A stretch of DNA of 64,000 nucleotides from Klebsiella sp. WP3-W18-ESBL-02 (GTDB lineage: Bacteria > Pseudomonadota > Gammaproteobacteria > Enterobacterales > Enterobacteriaceae): the NCBI RefSeq assembly GCF_014168815.1, contig NZ_AP021972.1, positions 4,650,001 through 4,714,000 on the forward strand. Reading direction: 5' to 3'. Each line of letters starts with the position of its first letter. Position 1 is the first letter of the stretch. A program made the position numbers and the translations under genes. The notes beneath the pieces are model-generated. The model was not told the DNA's origin. It was given only the letters and a program-made list of their open reading frames with translations, and searched no databases. This document shows, piece by piece, positions 18,701-27,265 of the stretch.

Positions 18701-19411
18701 GATGGTGCTGCCATCGCGAGAGTAGGTTTTAATCCCGGTCGCACCGAGACCCTGCGTCGTGATTAACGTGTTTTTCTCAGCGGTGACCGCCGTAGTGCCC
18801 AGGTTCGCATAAGCCAATACCGCCGGGTTATAGTCTGCAGCGACACCCGGTGCCTCCAGCGTCAAGGTAATATCAGACCCTTCACTCAGAACAACCTCTG
18901 AATGCCCCTCTTCACCTTTATGTTCGGTATAAATCGCCGCCCCCTGAAGCCAACCGCCGAGGCTTTGACTCACCGTGAGATCGATATTCGAATTGCTTGT
19001 GGTGACGATGGTCGACCCTTCGGTGTCGCTGCGCAGGTAGAGACCGCCCCAGAGCCATTTATAATCTATTCGGCCTTTAATGACGGAATCTAATACTGTA
19101 AGACTCAGATCGCCATAATTGGGATTGCTTTCCGTGCTATTGCCTACCCCCAGACTAATAATGCTAGGGATATTCATCCCCTTAAACGTGTTACCTAACT
19201 GAAAGTCGATAATATTGTAATTCTTTACCACCAGATTATGCACACCGCTTAAGCCACCCTGTTGAAGAATGGAATCGTTACGGTCAGGCAGACTTGTACC
19301 GTCCCATGTCATGGTATCACCATCCAAAATGGGGTTTGCTAACGCAGTCGCAGGGAAAAGGATCGTAGATATCACCATCGCGAGAATTTTTTTACTAAAT
19401 AACATGCGCAT
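15800..19411 (-). CDS. Type Va autotransporter adhesin-like outer-membrane protein
   Basis: A self-secreting outer-membrane protein of 1203 residues. The signal peptide is residues 1 to about 25 (MRMLFSKKILAM..., ending ALA). A long passenger of repeated Gly/Asn/Thr-rich beta-helix rungs (motifs such as NQGLIATADGSAI and NNGLLTVDGSDSFGI) runs to about residue 890. The C-terminal translocator barrel is about the last 290 residues, starting near QFLERF-like GEPQYLERFKGDE and ending in the Phe-terminated strand LGLRYEF. The start at 19411 is chosen for AAGG with a 6-base spacer; an in-frame upstream ATG lacks a site. A large adhesin-like passenger suggests surface attachment, but the ligand is unknown. 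It is monocistronic with a strong terminator. Confidence 0.9.
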   Translation of the reverse strand: MRMLFSKKILAMVISTILFPATALANPILDGDTMTWDGTSLPDRNDSILQQGGLSGVHNLVVKNYNIIDFQLGNTFKGMNIPSIISLGVGNSTESNPNYGDLSLTVLDSVIKGRIDYKWLWGGLYLRSDTEGSTIVTTSNSNIDLTVSQSLGGWLQGAAIYTEHKGEEGHSEVVLSEGSDITLTLEAPGVAADYNPAVLAYANLGTTAVTAEKNTLITTQGLGATGIKTYSRDGSTIVHAGTINSLGDAGNGISAHAAEDSKGVISIANLADGVINMAGNSSSGIRVFSAGTGDISVYNAGKITLEQGYTGDYDNTESSAILMQTYADQIAAENITMTAVNDGEIVVKGVTSHGIHAESNMDSGTMDIRNNGLLTVDGSDSFGIKAMIAERPNVSGTAEMLIVNSGTLSLGAGAANSTGILARNSEMLGDATVWNQGELTIAGSNSDAISMFGGNNATVLNQGLIATADGSAILAESNHGETLVVNQGDILAASLTGSTPVYGINAISNYGTAGVYYETGTLKVSGENSTAIAVSGSNGQSVQLASGTHVDAAAGLGGVAMTGSGEGVIAIASGATVSGGAKQGYGVKFADTTSTYALGSGAQYTLENAGSIGALSDLAIAIDDTNGRQVTLNNYGDITGYLNAVNSNTTLNNYHTLNLRSFSDTNGDGERDTKQVALLQFGEGDNQVNNAAGALIQLAAVQNAGAVDTTGMYSAQGTKSIATAGINQAQLLNMDTFHNAGTLNLAVNQLAGDLLAITANSELSGQSAHAGGTVTSGGGSFISDGGFLLVDTVLNEGGSASQSDVLVVDNAQTGSAATRIRVNQVGGKGAVTSEDGILVVDVLGASEQNAFTLAGGPLKAGAYEYTLEQGSLLDPNNQSFYLRTSQQQLNPDIGSYLANQAMATGLFMHSLHDRLGEPQYLERFKGDERAEPGMWIRAVASNTKSDAAGRSLSVDSNNRVVHLGGDLTQWDTEHGDRYHFGLMGAWGRADSVSRSKSTGSSARSKVEGYGAGAYLTWYDNAEQAEGWYSDLWSMYSWFNNSAENTKDYRSRAWTTSLETGYASTVKPFEKWRWMVEPQGQISYTHYSASTINDRNGLLVNNDDASGVATRLGIRTYLQPTDGNEKAQFQPFLTVNWLWSDANNSMSFNNTTYSSDIPKNRFEAKLGLQAEVRQNTHIYGQISGQVGENNYTHKAAQLGLRYEF

Positions 19412-20271
19412 ATTGCACCTTCCAAATATTTCCAAATTAATTAATTTTTCAGTCAAAAAGTGCTGAGGACTTATTGACGGCGCATAACTTGTTTTTTGAT
19501 ATAAGAGGGGTAAGCGATGCTATTAGCAAAAAAGGATTGACGGTGATAAGGCAATGGCGGTCGCCAACATGCGTGCTGGAATGTACTCGCATCATAATCT
19601 CCATTTATTTTAACGTGTTGCCTATTGGCATCCTGCCACTCACGCGCCCAGAGGCTTAAATTCAGGTGTAGCACTATGCCTGACCAGCAACGTTATCAGT
19701 GTACAAACAGCGTATTTGTCATTATATAATGCATGCATCTACAATATATGCTTAAGCCATTAACCCTCGACGGCAACGACAGCATATTCATTGATGCCTG
19801 TATTCATCATTTTTTCTAACCATAGGATACTACCGGCTTAATATCACTCATTTTGCCGATGCTATAGTAGGGCAGAACCGCGGCTATCTCCCCCTGGAAA
19901 CTTTATATTTTCATCAACATAAAAAGTTGTCAAGGCGGAAATCCCTGCACATAAACATAACAATAAACGGCTCCACCACATATAGGACAATAATCTTATC
20001 CGCCCTATAAAAATGGAAAAAAAACTCTCAAAACATAGCGTCATTCTTTATAAAAAATAAGAAACGCGATTTCAAATAGGATTATTAATACCAGGGCTAA
20101 GATTATTACTATAGAACAATAATTAAAACTGACGTATCCACACATGAACGTATGGTTAGTTTACATACAGCCCCAGAAGGAAGGCACTGCCGGAATCGTA
20201 TCTTATGCATCAAACAAACGTCAGCCCGCGGCTTTTCTTTGTCTGGAATTTACACACAGCTTACGTAGCGA
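19412..20271. other. AT-rich gene-poor stretch upstream of the autotransporter
   Basis: About 860 bp, clearly more AT-rich than the neighbours. It must contain the autotransporter promoter. One 60-codon hydrophobic open frame (20044 to 19862, minus strand, containing RLLSYMWWSRLLLCLCAG) has no credible ribosome site, so I do not call it a gene. No transposase, tRNA copy or repeat was seen. Confidence 0.4.
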
Positions 20272-20421
20272 TTACAGATCCAAGACCTGGCTAAGTTCTC
20301 TGATGTTGTCTCTGAAAATATCGAGATGCTGTGCCTTAAAGAGGTAAACCTCTGAGAAAGCGATAATAAGAGCGGTAAACAACAGCGAATAAATGAAAAC
20401 AAACGCGATTCTGGTCATCAT
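20272..20421 (-). CDS. Small 49-residue membrane protein (unrecognised)
   Basis: A short frame starting ATGATG at 20421, preceded by a very strong GGAGGG site with a proper spacer, encodes MMTRIAFVFIYSLLFTALII then a short polar tail ending SQVLDL. One hydrophobic helix spans about residues 5-25. It lies 67 bp downstream of, and on the same strand as, the 125-residue membrane protein gene, so the two could share a transcript. The case rests on ribosome-site strength and the membrane helix; I know no homologue. Confidence 0.55.
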   Translation of the reverse strand: MMTRIAFVFIYSLLFTALIIAFSEVYLFKAQHLDIFRDNIRELSQVLDL

Positions 20422-20488
20422 CAACCCTCCATGGACAAGACGTCGCACCGTCGCGTTTACTGAGAGGATAAAAACGACGGTGAACCGG

Positions 20489-20866
20489 TTATGCCATATG
20501 ATGGCACTGACAGCCTATCCTGGTCTGCGCTAATTTATATGCCGCAATCGCGTAGAACACGGCCATCGCAAAACCGACGATCGGATAGAACATAAACCCA
20601 AATAGCAGACAGGAGAGAATATGGCCGAGACCCGCAAGGAGGAATCCACGCCGCTTCAGTCGAAATTTTCCGTAAGAAAAAACGTAGATCAGGTAGGCGG
20701 CGATAGCGACCATAACAAACAGCTTCATTGACAGGAAACGCTTGGAAATGTTGAAGTCTTCAAAACCCAAGTGTGGCAACAACAACACAACACTGAAGGC
20801 AAAGAACATCAGTGAGGATAGCTTCACCCAAGCCAGAACACCCTTCCAGAAGGATATTTTGATCAT
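20489..20866 (-). CDS. Unrecognised 125-residue inner-membrane protein
   Basis: Three to four hydrophobic helices occur at about residues 10-30, 47-65, 73-92 and 93-113, with basic connecting loops (FSYGKFRLKRRG) that suggest a positive-inside topology, and a Cys/His-containing tail (IGCQCHHMA). AAAGGA nine bases upstream supports the start. I do not recognise a family. It lies in an AT-rich accessory stretch with a 49-residue membrane protein downstream. Confidence 0.65.
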   Translation of the reverse strand: MIKISFWKGVLAWVKLSSLMFFAFSVVLLLPHLGFEDFNISKRFLSMKLFVMVAIAAYLIYVFSYGKFRLKRRGFLLAGLGHILSCLLFGFMFYPIVGFAMAVFYAIAAYKLAQTRIGCQCHHMA

Positions 20867-21463
20867 CTAATTTAGTCCTTTAAATATAAGCATCATGGGT
20901 TAAATTAAAAATAACGTCATCATCTGAACAGTGATGATGATGGCATTATTAAATTCTGAATAAATCGCCCGTTCCTTCGCGCCGGTGCATTATAGTCGTG
21001 ATGAGTTAGAGTTCTGCAAGTCGTGTGTAAATTAATGTCATAGTTAACGTATTCGCGAGCATTATCCGCCTTAGAATATATGATAAATTACGTAAAATCA
21101 CCGACCAAGCCCATCAAAAAAGACGACCCCTACGCCTATTTTATGAATCATAAGATTGATGACTCCCCTGCCATAGATAAAATGACTCAAAACCATCCAA
21201 TCGCTACCCGATAATCATCGAATACATTCACTCGTTAGACGTTCTCTTTGCTGATCACTCGCCCCCTCTCCTGCCCCGTGGCTGTCATTGCTACACGGCC
21301 CTGGCACAAATCCGCAAAGGAGAAAGCCAGCGGCAAGGAAATTTATAACTTAGATCACGGAAATTAATTTCTAAATCATAAAACCTATTTCCAATACCAC
21401 CTTGTTAAGATCCCCTCCGAGAGCCAATGCCGTGCCCGCACGGTATATTAAAAGGTGCACTCC
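20867..21463. other. AT-rich intergenic region before the PTS operon
   Basis: About 600 bp with no credible gene. It carries the promoters of the rightward rpiR-type operon and the leftward membrane-protein gene. A perfect palindrome at 21360-21371 is listed separately. Nothing else is recognisable. Confidence 0.45.
21360..21371 (+). promoter_or_regulatory. Candidate operator palindrome for the PTS operon
   Basis: GAAATTAATTTC is a perfect 12-bp palindrome about 95 bp upstream of the regulator start. Related half-sites (GGAAATTT near 21338, CTATTTCC near 21387) lie close by. RpiR-family regulators bind such inverted repeats near their own genes. Assignment is by position only. Confidence 0.35.
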
Positions 21464-22216
21464 ATGCGAAAAGATTTAACCAGCAATGAGTTACGTATCT
21501 ATAAATTCTGCCAGGAAAACCCTGCTGACGTTTATAAGATGAAGATTCACGAACTGGCCGAACGCGTATACACCACCGCGCCCTCCATTTCTAAACTGGT
21601 AAAAAAGCTGGGGTTTAATAATTATCAAGAGTTTAAGGTCGACATTCGACATGTGTTCTCAAGGGCGAACCACTCGCAACAACACAATGCTTTTATCAGT
21701 GAATACATGCAGGAGATGCAGGACGCCTTAACCAAAGTATCTGAAAGTAAAGTAAAAGCATTTTGTGATTTTCTGTCCGACTGCAACACAATTATTACCT
21801 GGGGATATGGCACCTCTGATAGCGTAGCTAAATATGTCAGCTATAACCTGATGGTGCTGGGTTTTAATATTCTTAATGAAACGGACTACACCAACTGTAA
21901 TGTGCGCAGTCGTTTTCTGACTAAAAATGATTGCGTATTGATTGTCTCCAACAGTGGTGAATCTGAAATGCTGGAAGAAATCATACTGAACGCTCGGAAA
22001 AACGGCATAAAAGTGGCGGCAATCACCAGTCGTTCCAATTCAACGCTGGCACTGAACGCCGATGCCGTATTGCTCTATAAAAATGCCATTATTAAAGATA
22101 CGGCATTTGAAAATATTAGCTACCCGATACAAATAGCCATCATAGATATCATGCTTTTCCATTTATCGAACGTCAGAAAAGTATCATTAAAATTTAATTC
22201 AAAGGTAGAAGATTAA
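21464..22216 (+). CDS. RpiR/MurR-family transcriptional regulator (HTH + SIS domain)
   Basis: The probable sugar-phosphate-responsive regulator of the operon it begins. Residues 1-75 form an RpiR-type helix-turn-helix (IHELAERVYTTAPSISKLVKKLGF). Residues about 105-240 form a SIS sugar-phosphate-binding domain (WGYGTSDSVAKYVSYNL, IVSNSGESEMLEEII). Length is 250 residues. I prefer the ATG at 21464 (AAAGG, 8-base spacer) to a GTG three codons earlier. Its TAA overlaps the ATG of the next gene by one base, so it is co-translated with the enzymes it presumably controls. Confidence 0.88.
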   Translation: MRKDLTSNELRIYKFCQENPADVYKMKIHELAERVYTTAPSISKLVKKLGFNNYQEFKVDIRHVFSRANHSQQHNAFISEYMQEMQDALTKVSESKVKAFCDFLSDCNTIITWGYGTSDSVAKYVSYNLMVLGFNILNETDYTNCNVRSRFLTKNDCVLIVSNSGESEMLEEIILNARKNGIKVAAITSRSNSTLALNADAVLLYKNAIIKDTAFENISYPIQIAIIDIMLFHLSNVRKVSLKFNSKVED

Positions 22217-23538
22217 TGAAAACCGTTAAACTCGTCGTCATTGGCGCAGGAAGCAGCTACACGCCAGAACTGATTGAAGGCGTGATTAAAAACCACGCTC
22301 AGCTCCCCGTCTCCCATATTGCGTTAGTTGACGTAGAGATGGGCAAAGAAAAAATGAACATCATTTTCCAACTGACCCAACGAATGCTGGCCAAAGCGGG
22401 CTTAGCCATCGACGTGACCCAAACCCTGGAGCGGAAAACGGCCCTGCAGGATGCGGATTTCGTGGTCACGCAGCTGCGCGTTGGCGGTATCGACGCCAGA
22501 ATCGTCGATGAAAAGCTGCCAAAATCATACGGTTTTATCGGCCAGGAAACCAACGGCGCTGGCGGAATGTTCAAAGCCTTGCGCACCATTCCGGTCATCA
22601 TTGATATTGCCAATGAAATGCACGACATCTGCCCAAACGCCTGGCTGATTAACTTCACCAACCCGGCCTCAATGGTCACTGAAGCGGTGCTCAAATACAG
22701 CCGCAACCGTCGGGTTATTGGCCTGTGCAATGGCCCTATCAACATGACCCATCAGGTTGCCGCGCTGCTGAACGCCAGCATTGACGATTTATACGTCGAG
22801 TTTCAGGGCGCCAACCATATGAACTTTATTACCAAAATTCTGCACAAAGGCGAAGACCGCACGCGTGAAGTTATTGCGTTAATCAACGCGGCGGATGTCG
22901 ACACCCTGAGTTTTAAAAACGTCAGCAACGAACAGTTTAATAAAGAGCTGCTGGCTGCAACCCACCTGATCCCATCGTCGTATTTAAAATACTACCTCAA
23001 AACCACTGAAATGCTGGCCGAGCAGGCTGCTGCCGAGCTGTCGCGCGGGGAAGTCGTCAAAAATATCGAAGCGGCGCTGTTCAAAAAGTACAGCGATGTT
23101 TCCCTTGAGGAAAAACCGAAAGAGCTGGAAGCCCGTGGCGGCGCACTCTATTCCACCGCAGCGCTGAACGTCATTCGCGCCATCTACCTGGACGATAAAA
23201 GTATTCAGACCGTTAACGTGCGCAACGACGGCGCTATCACCAATTTACCGACCGACGCGGTGGTGGAAGTGAACTGCGTGCTGACCCGCAATGGGCCCAT
23301 GCCAATTTGCACCGGCGAGATCCCGTCTCCGGCCAAAGGCATCGTCGCCATGATGAAAGACTACGAAGCGCAAATCGTCAAAGCCGCCGCCACCGGCGAT
23401 TATCAGGCGCTTATCGCCGGGTTTATTTTCAACCCATTATGCTCCAGCGATAACGCGGGCGTTGCGCTGGTCAAAGATATGCTGCGGGCCAACAAAAAGT
23501 ACCTGCCGCTGTTTGCCAACACGATTGCGACACTTTAA
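22216..23538 (+). CDS. GH4 6-phospho-beta-glucosidase (CelF/LicH-like)
   Basis: An NAD+- and metal-dependent glycosidase that hydrolyses phosphorylated disaccharides delivered by a PTS. In the 440 residues, an N-terminal Rossmann NAD motif (VVIGAGSSYTPELIEG), the GH4 segments VTQLRVGGIDAR and NGAGGMFKALRTIP, and the metal/catalytic motif LCNGPIN (about 174-180) are seen. In GH4 the residues after the motif Cys track substrate, and C-N-x-P is typical of 6-phospho-beta-glucosidases. It lies between its regulator and a GlcN6P-deaminase-like gene. The partner suggests an amino-sugar-containing beta-disaccharide; that substrate is inferred. Confidence 0.85.
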   Translation: MKTVKLVVIGAGSSYTPELIEGVIKNHAQLPVSHIALVDVEMGKEKMNIIFQLTQRMLAKAGLAIDVTQTLERKTALQDADFVVTQLRVGGIDARIVDEKLPKSYGFIGQETNGAGGMFKALRTIPVIIDIANEMHDICPNAWLINFTNPASMVTEAVLKYSRNRRVIGLCNGPINMTHQVAALLNASIDDLYVEFQGANHMNFITKILHKGEDRTREVIALINAADVDTLSFKNVSNEQFNKELLAATHLIPSSYLKYYLKTTEMLAEQAAAELSRGEVVKNIEAALFKKYSDVSLEEKPKELEARGGALYSTAALNVIRAIYLDDKSIQTVNVRNDGAITNLPTDAVVEVNCVLTRNGPMPICTGEIPSPAKGIVAMMKDYEAQIVKAAATGDYQALIAGFIFNPLCSSDNAGVALVKDMLRANKKYLPLFANTIATL

Positions 23539-23554
23539 CGGCAGGACGATACAA

Positions 23555-24244
23555 ATGAATTCTACAGCTTTTGATAGTCAATCCGCGCTGGCCGCTCAGA
23601 TTGTCAGCGAACTCGCCGCGCTCAAGCCGCATTCCCGCGTGCTGATCCCCTCCGGCAGCACGCCGCGCTGGGTTTACGATGCGCTGGCGGCAACACCTAT
23701 CGCCGAACGCCTGACCTTTTTTGCGCTCGACGAGTGGGTGAACGTGCCCAGCGAATCTGACGGCAGCTGCTTAAGCATGATTAATCAGGACTTTGTGCAC
23801 AAGTGCGCGCATCCGGTTCGGTTAGTGCATTTCGATCCGTTTGCTGCAACGGCGCAAAATATTGCCCACTACCAGGCGGCGCTTGAGGGCCAGGAGTTTG
23901 ACTATGTGATTCTGGGCGTGGGCATGAACGGGCATATCGGCTTAAACGAACCGGGCGTGTCCTTTGCTGCGGATTATCTGCAAACGCAACTCGACGACGT
24001 CACAATTCGCGTCGCCAGCCAGAAATATTTCTCGGCAGAGGTCACGCTCACCGAAGGCATTACCGTAGGGCTGAACAAAATTATTAAGGCCGGAAAGGTG
24101 ATTGTCATCATCAACCACGAAGCGAAAAAAGACATTTATCAGACTATCGTCAACGGCGATGCTCAACGGACTCAGGTTCCTGCTATCTACCTAAAACAAT
24201 TCCCGCACGTTCATTATTACGTGACCAAAAACCTTGAAGGGTAA
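23555..24244 (+). CDS. Glucosamine-6-phosphate deaminase-like protein (NagB/6PGL family)
   Basis: The 229-residue NagB/6-phosphogluconolactonase-fold enzyme is shorter than NagB (266). The phosphate loop PSGSTPRWVYDAL (about 30-42), active-site FALDEWV and the signature GVGMNGHIGLNEPG (with the NagB-like catalytic His) support deaminase rather than lactonase activity. The start at 23555 is the first ATG after the GH4 stop; an open frame extending back into the GH4 gene is a shadow. It lies 6 bp before the EIIC gene. The likely role is to convert GlcN6P released by the GH4 enzyme to fructose-6-phosphate. Confidence 0.82.
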   Translation: MNSTAFDSQSALAAQIVSELAALKPHSRVLIPSGSTPRWVYDALAATPIAERLTFFALDEWVNVPSESDGSCLSMINQDFVHKCAHPVRLVHFDPFAATAQNIAHYQAALEGQEFDYVILGVGMNGHIGLNEPGVSFAADYLQTQLDDVTIRVASQKYFSAEVTLTEGITVGLNKIIKAGKVIVIINHEAKKDIYQTIVNGDAQRTQVPAIYLKQFPHVHYYVTKNLEG

Positions 24245-24250
24245 TCGGCG

Positions 24251-25564
24251 ATGAGCATAACCTCTCTACTCGAACAAAAGATGTTGCCACTGGCCGAGAG
24301 AATTTCGGCAAACATCTACCTGACGGCGCTTAAGAACGCCTTTATTGCCCTGATCCCGTTTTTGATTGTCGGTTCTTTTTTCCTGCTGCTCACCAACTTT
24401 CCCATTGCGGGCTACAACGAGTTGATGACCTCGCTGCTGGGTAAAGGCACGCTGGATAAACTCAACTACGGCATCAACGCCAGCTATGGCTTGATGACGC
24501 TGCTGGTGATAATCACCTTCTCTAAGGAATTGGTCGACAAGCTCAATCTCAGCCAGAGTACCGCGATTTTACCCGTGGCGATTTTCTTCCTGATGCTGCC
24601 GGGCAGCGTGACGACGGAATCGGGTGGCCTGGTTGCCGATGCCTACGCGCTGCTTGATTTCAGCTCGGAATCGATGTTTTTAGGCATTATCGTCACCGTC
24701 ATCACCATCAAGATGGTTCAGTTTCTGGAAAACCACGCCTTTACCATCAAAATGCCGGAGAGCGTACCGAGCGAAATTGCGAAATCGTTTAAATCACTGG
24801 TGCCCATTTTAGTGGTGCTGTTGTTCTGGATAATCGTCAAAACGCTGTTTGCAGCCACCCATTTTGGCACGCCGGGTAAATTCATCAGCGTCATACTGCA
24901 AGAACCGCTGCTGTATTTAGGCAACTCGATCTTCTCACAGCTGGTTGCCGAAACGATGATCAGCCTGTTCTGGTTCTTCGGCATCCATGGCGACTCTATC
25001 GTGACCTCCGTCATGGGGCCAATCTGGCAGACGCTCAGCGCGCAAAATCTGGCGCAAACGCAGGAAGGGCTGGCAGCAACGAATATCATCACTCAGCAGT
25101 TCAGAGACGTGTATTTAATCGCCGGTGGCACTGGCTTTACCGGCGCGCTGCTGATCAGCATCTTTATGGTGGCCAAAAGCACACGGTTAAAACAGCTCTC
25201 AAAGCTGGCGGCACCTGCGGCCATCTTTAACATCAACGAGCCGATTATTTTTGGCCTGCCGATCGTTCTCAATCCGCTGATGCTGATTCCGTTTCTGATT
25301 ACGCCGATCGTTCTGTGCACGATCACTTACGTGGTTATTGCCCTCGGATGGGTACCGCCGACCTCCGGTATTTCCATTCCGTGGACGACGCCAATTTTTG
25401 TCTCTGGCTTTCTGACCACCGGATTTTCCGGGGTCATCTTACAAGCGGTGAATTTGATTATCGCGACCGCCATTTATCTGCCGTTCGTGAAGATTTTAGA
25501 CAAACAATATCTTCATGAAGAACACCAAATGGTCAATGCGTCCGGCGTGCTACAGCCGCTGTAA
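24251..25564 (+). CDS. PTS EIIC component, lactose/cellobiose (oligo-beta-glucoside) family
   Basis: The membrane channel of a phosphotransferase system. The 437 residues have about ten hydrophobic segments with the family landmarks FFGIHGDSIVTSVMGPIW (about 239-256) and the substrate-site motif NINEPIIFGLPIVLNP (about 322-337). It ends the four-gene operon and is followed by a hairpin. No EIIA or EIIB domain is fused or encoded nearby, so phosphoryl transfer must rely on EIIA/EIIB proteins encoded elsewhere. Confidence 0.9.
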   Translation: MSITSLLEQKMLPLAERISANIYLTALKNAFIALIPFLIVGSFFLLLTNFPIAGYNELMTSLLGKGTLDKLNYGINASYGLMTLLVIITFSKELVDKLNLSQSTAILPVAIFFLMLPGSVTTESGGLVADAYALLDFSSESMFLGIIVTVITIKMVQFLENHAFTIKMPESVPSEIAKSFKSLVPILVVLLFWIIVKTLFAATHFGTPGKFISVILQEPLLYLGNSIFSQLVAETMISLFWFFGIHGDSIVTSVMGPIWQTLSAQNLAQTQEGLAATNIITQQFRDVYLIAGGTGFTGALLISIFMVAKSTRLKQLSKLAAPAAIFNINEPIIFGLPIVLNPLMLIPFLITPIVLCTITYVVIALGWVPPTSGISIPWTTPIFVSGFLTTGFSGVILQAVNLIIATAIYLPFVKILDKQYLHEEHQMVNASGVLQPL

Positions 25565-25570
25565 TAAATC

Positions 25571-25597
25571 GCCCCTCTTTCCGTACGGAGGAGGGGC
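25571..25597. terminator. Hairpin between convergent EIIC and MurF-like genes
   Basis: GCCCCTC / GAGGGGC stem with an inner CCGTACGG palindrome. It is probably a bidirectional terminator, though the T tracts are weak on both sides. Confidence 0.55.
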
Positions 25598-25621
25598 AAC
25601 TCACAGCCGGTGGCGAAGGCG

Positions 25622-27040
25622 CTAACGGGAAGCCAGCAGCTTCAGCCAGTTCACTAATTTCCAGATATTTGCCGAATGCGACCCTTTAAATAAAACGGTA
25701 TCACCGTCCTGGATATCACGCAGATACGAGGTTCTGAACGTATCAACGCCCTCAAGCAGGATACAACGCTGGGCACCGGAAATGGCGCCGGCATAGTCCT
25801 GATACGTTTGACCGATCAGATAAATGGTATCAATCTTGCTGCGGGCAATATGTGCCACCAGCGCACGATAATATTGATCGTATCCATCACCCAGCTCAGC
25901 CATTTCGCCCAGAACCAGCACTTTTCGCCCCGGCAGAACAGAGTCACTGAGCTGTGATACCGCCATCATCATCGAACCCGGATTGGCGTTATAGGCATCA
26001 TCAATCACCGTGATCGGGTGGGCGGCCACGGTCAGGTGATTCACCTCTCCGCGCCCCGGTAGCGCCTGAAAACGCGTCAACCTTGTTAGCGCAGCGTTGG
26101 GGTCATAGCCAAGCGCAGAAACAACGGCGAGCGCGGCGACGCTGTTGAGAGCCATATGCAGGCCCTCCGCCTGGAGGGCATAGCTAAACGGCTGGCCAAA
26201 TATCTGCGCCGTGACCCCGTTAGTTGCCGGATCGTGCGTCAGCAGACGGCAATCACAGCCTTCCCGTTGGCCGTACGTCACGATGCGCAGCCCCTGCTTC
26301 ACCGCCGCCGCATAAATACAGTCCCATTCCTGCATATCGCGATTGAGTACCGCAATATCACCGGGCTTCATACCGAGAAAAATCATCGCCTTCGTGCGCG
26401 CGATATCGTGCAGCGACTGGTTATCGCGAAGGTGGACGGCCTGAATATTGGTCACCACCGCCACGGTCGGGCGCACCATCCGCGCGCTGAGATCCATACG
26501 ACCAATCGCCATCTCAACGACCACCTGCGGCGTATTCCAAGGCATTGACGCTATATTCCACGCAATACCGCGCGGCAGGTTCGCATTTTGCTGGCTGCCA
26601 AGCGCCGGTCCCCACTCGGCCAGTGCGGCTGTCAGCATTGCGACGCAGGTTGTTTTTCCTGCGCTGCCCGTCACGCCGACGACGTTACCCTGCATTCTGT
26701 CACGCGCGTATCGTCCTAAACGCATCAGCGTCTCGTTTCGGTCTTCAACCAGATAAACCGGCGTAGTTCCATCGACAGGCCATTGTGGATCATCGACGAT
26801 AAGGGCCGTCGGGGGATACGGCAACGTCTCGAGTCGTTCTGCCAGGATGCCACCGGTTTCATTCTCCGGCCGCACGCAAACCATATTACCGGGCTGCATG
26901 GCGGGCGCAAAAATGGAAATCCCCGAAGCTTGCCAACCCTCGGGCGGTGGGTTCAGCCAGCGCCCCGGTGCGGCATCCATAAAGGATTCACGCGTCCAAC
27001 AGCTCGCCGCTAAAATTCCTTTTTCATTTATCTGACCCAT
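25622..27040 (-). CDS. MurF-like Mur ligase family protein
   Basis: An ATP-dependent amide ligase of the Mur family with 472 residues. It contains an N-terminal MurF-like domain (1 to about 105), P-loop GVTGSAGKTT (about 124-133), central ligase motifs (VVVEMAIGRMD, VVTNIQAVHL) and a C-terminal domain with VIDDAYNANPGSMMMA, nearly the MurF signature. It lacks the standard mra-cluster context and sits divergent from a putative helical-barrel gene next to lapG-lapD. It is therefore a paralogue that may ligate an amino acid or peptide to a different acceptor. The substrate is unknown. The ribosome site (GGAG) is 13 bases away, which is unusually far. Confidence 0.82.
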   Translation of the reverse strand: MGQINEKGILAASCWTRESFMDAAPGRWLNPPPEGWQASGISIFAPAMQPGNMVCVRPENETGGILAERLETLPYPPTALIVDDPQWPVDGTTPVYLVEDRNETLMRLGRYARDRMQGNVVGVTGSAGKTTCVAMLTAALAEWGPALGSQQNANLPRGIAWNIASMPWNTPQVVVEMAIGRMDLSARMVRPTVAVVTNIQAVHLRDNQSLHDIARTKAMIFLGMKPGDIAVLNRDMQEWDCIYAAAVKQGLRIVTYGQREGCDCRLLTHDPATNGVTAQIFGQPFSYALQAEGLHMALNSVAALAVVSALGYDPNAALTRLTRFQALPGRGEVNHLTVAAHPITVIDDAYNANPGSMMMAVSQLSDSVLPGRKVLVLGEMAELGDGYDQYYRALVAHIARSKIDTIYLIGQTYQDYAGAISGAQRCILLEGVDTFRTSYLRDIQDGDTVLFKGSHSANIWKLVNWLKLLASR

Positions 27041-27265
27041 TTTTAATTTTTTACTCCAGATACATTTTATTCTGACGCAGCGATACGGGCAGAAGATACG
27101 CGTAATGATTCAATACGTTATGCCCAAATTAACGGTTCCCGGTAAGGTAACTTTCTATTCTCAGAGCAATATAGTAAAAATGTAGAATACATAAATCGCA
27201 ATACGTAATGGTATTTTAATGCGATTCATCTCAGACAGGGCGTCACAATATGACAAGGAGCTTAA

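Noticed and set aside
19862..20044. A 60-codon hydrophobic frame on the minus strand in the AT-rich gap
   Set aside because: No ribosome site at a suitable distance, no recognisable family, and AT-rich DNA easily yields hydrophobic frames. It is mentioned only in the gap description.
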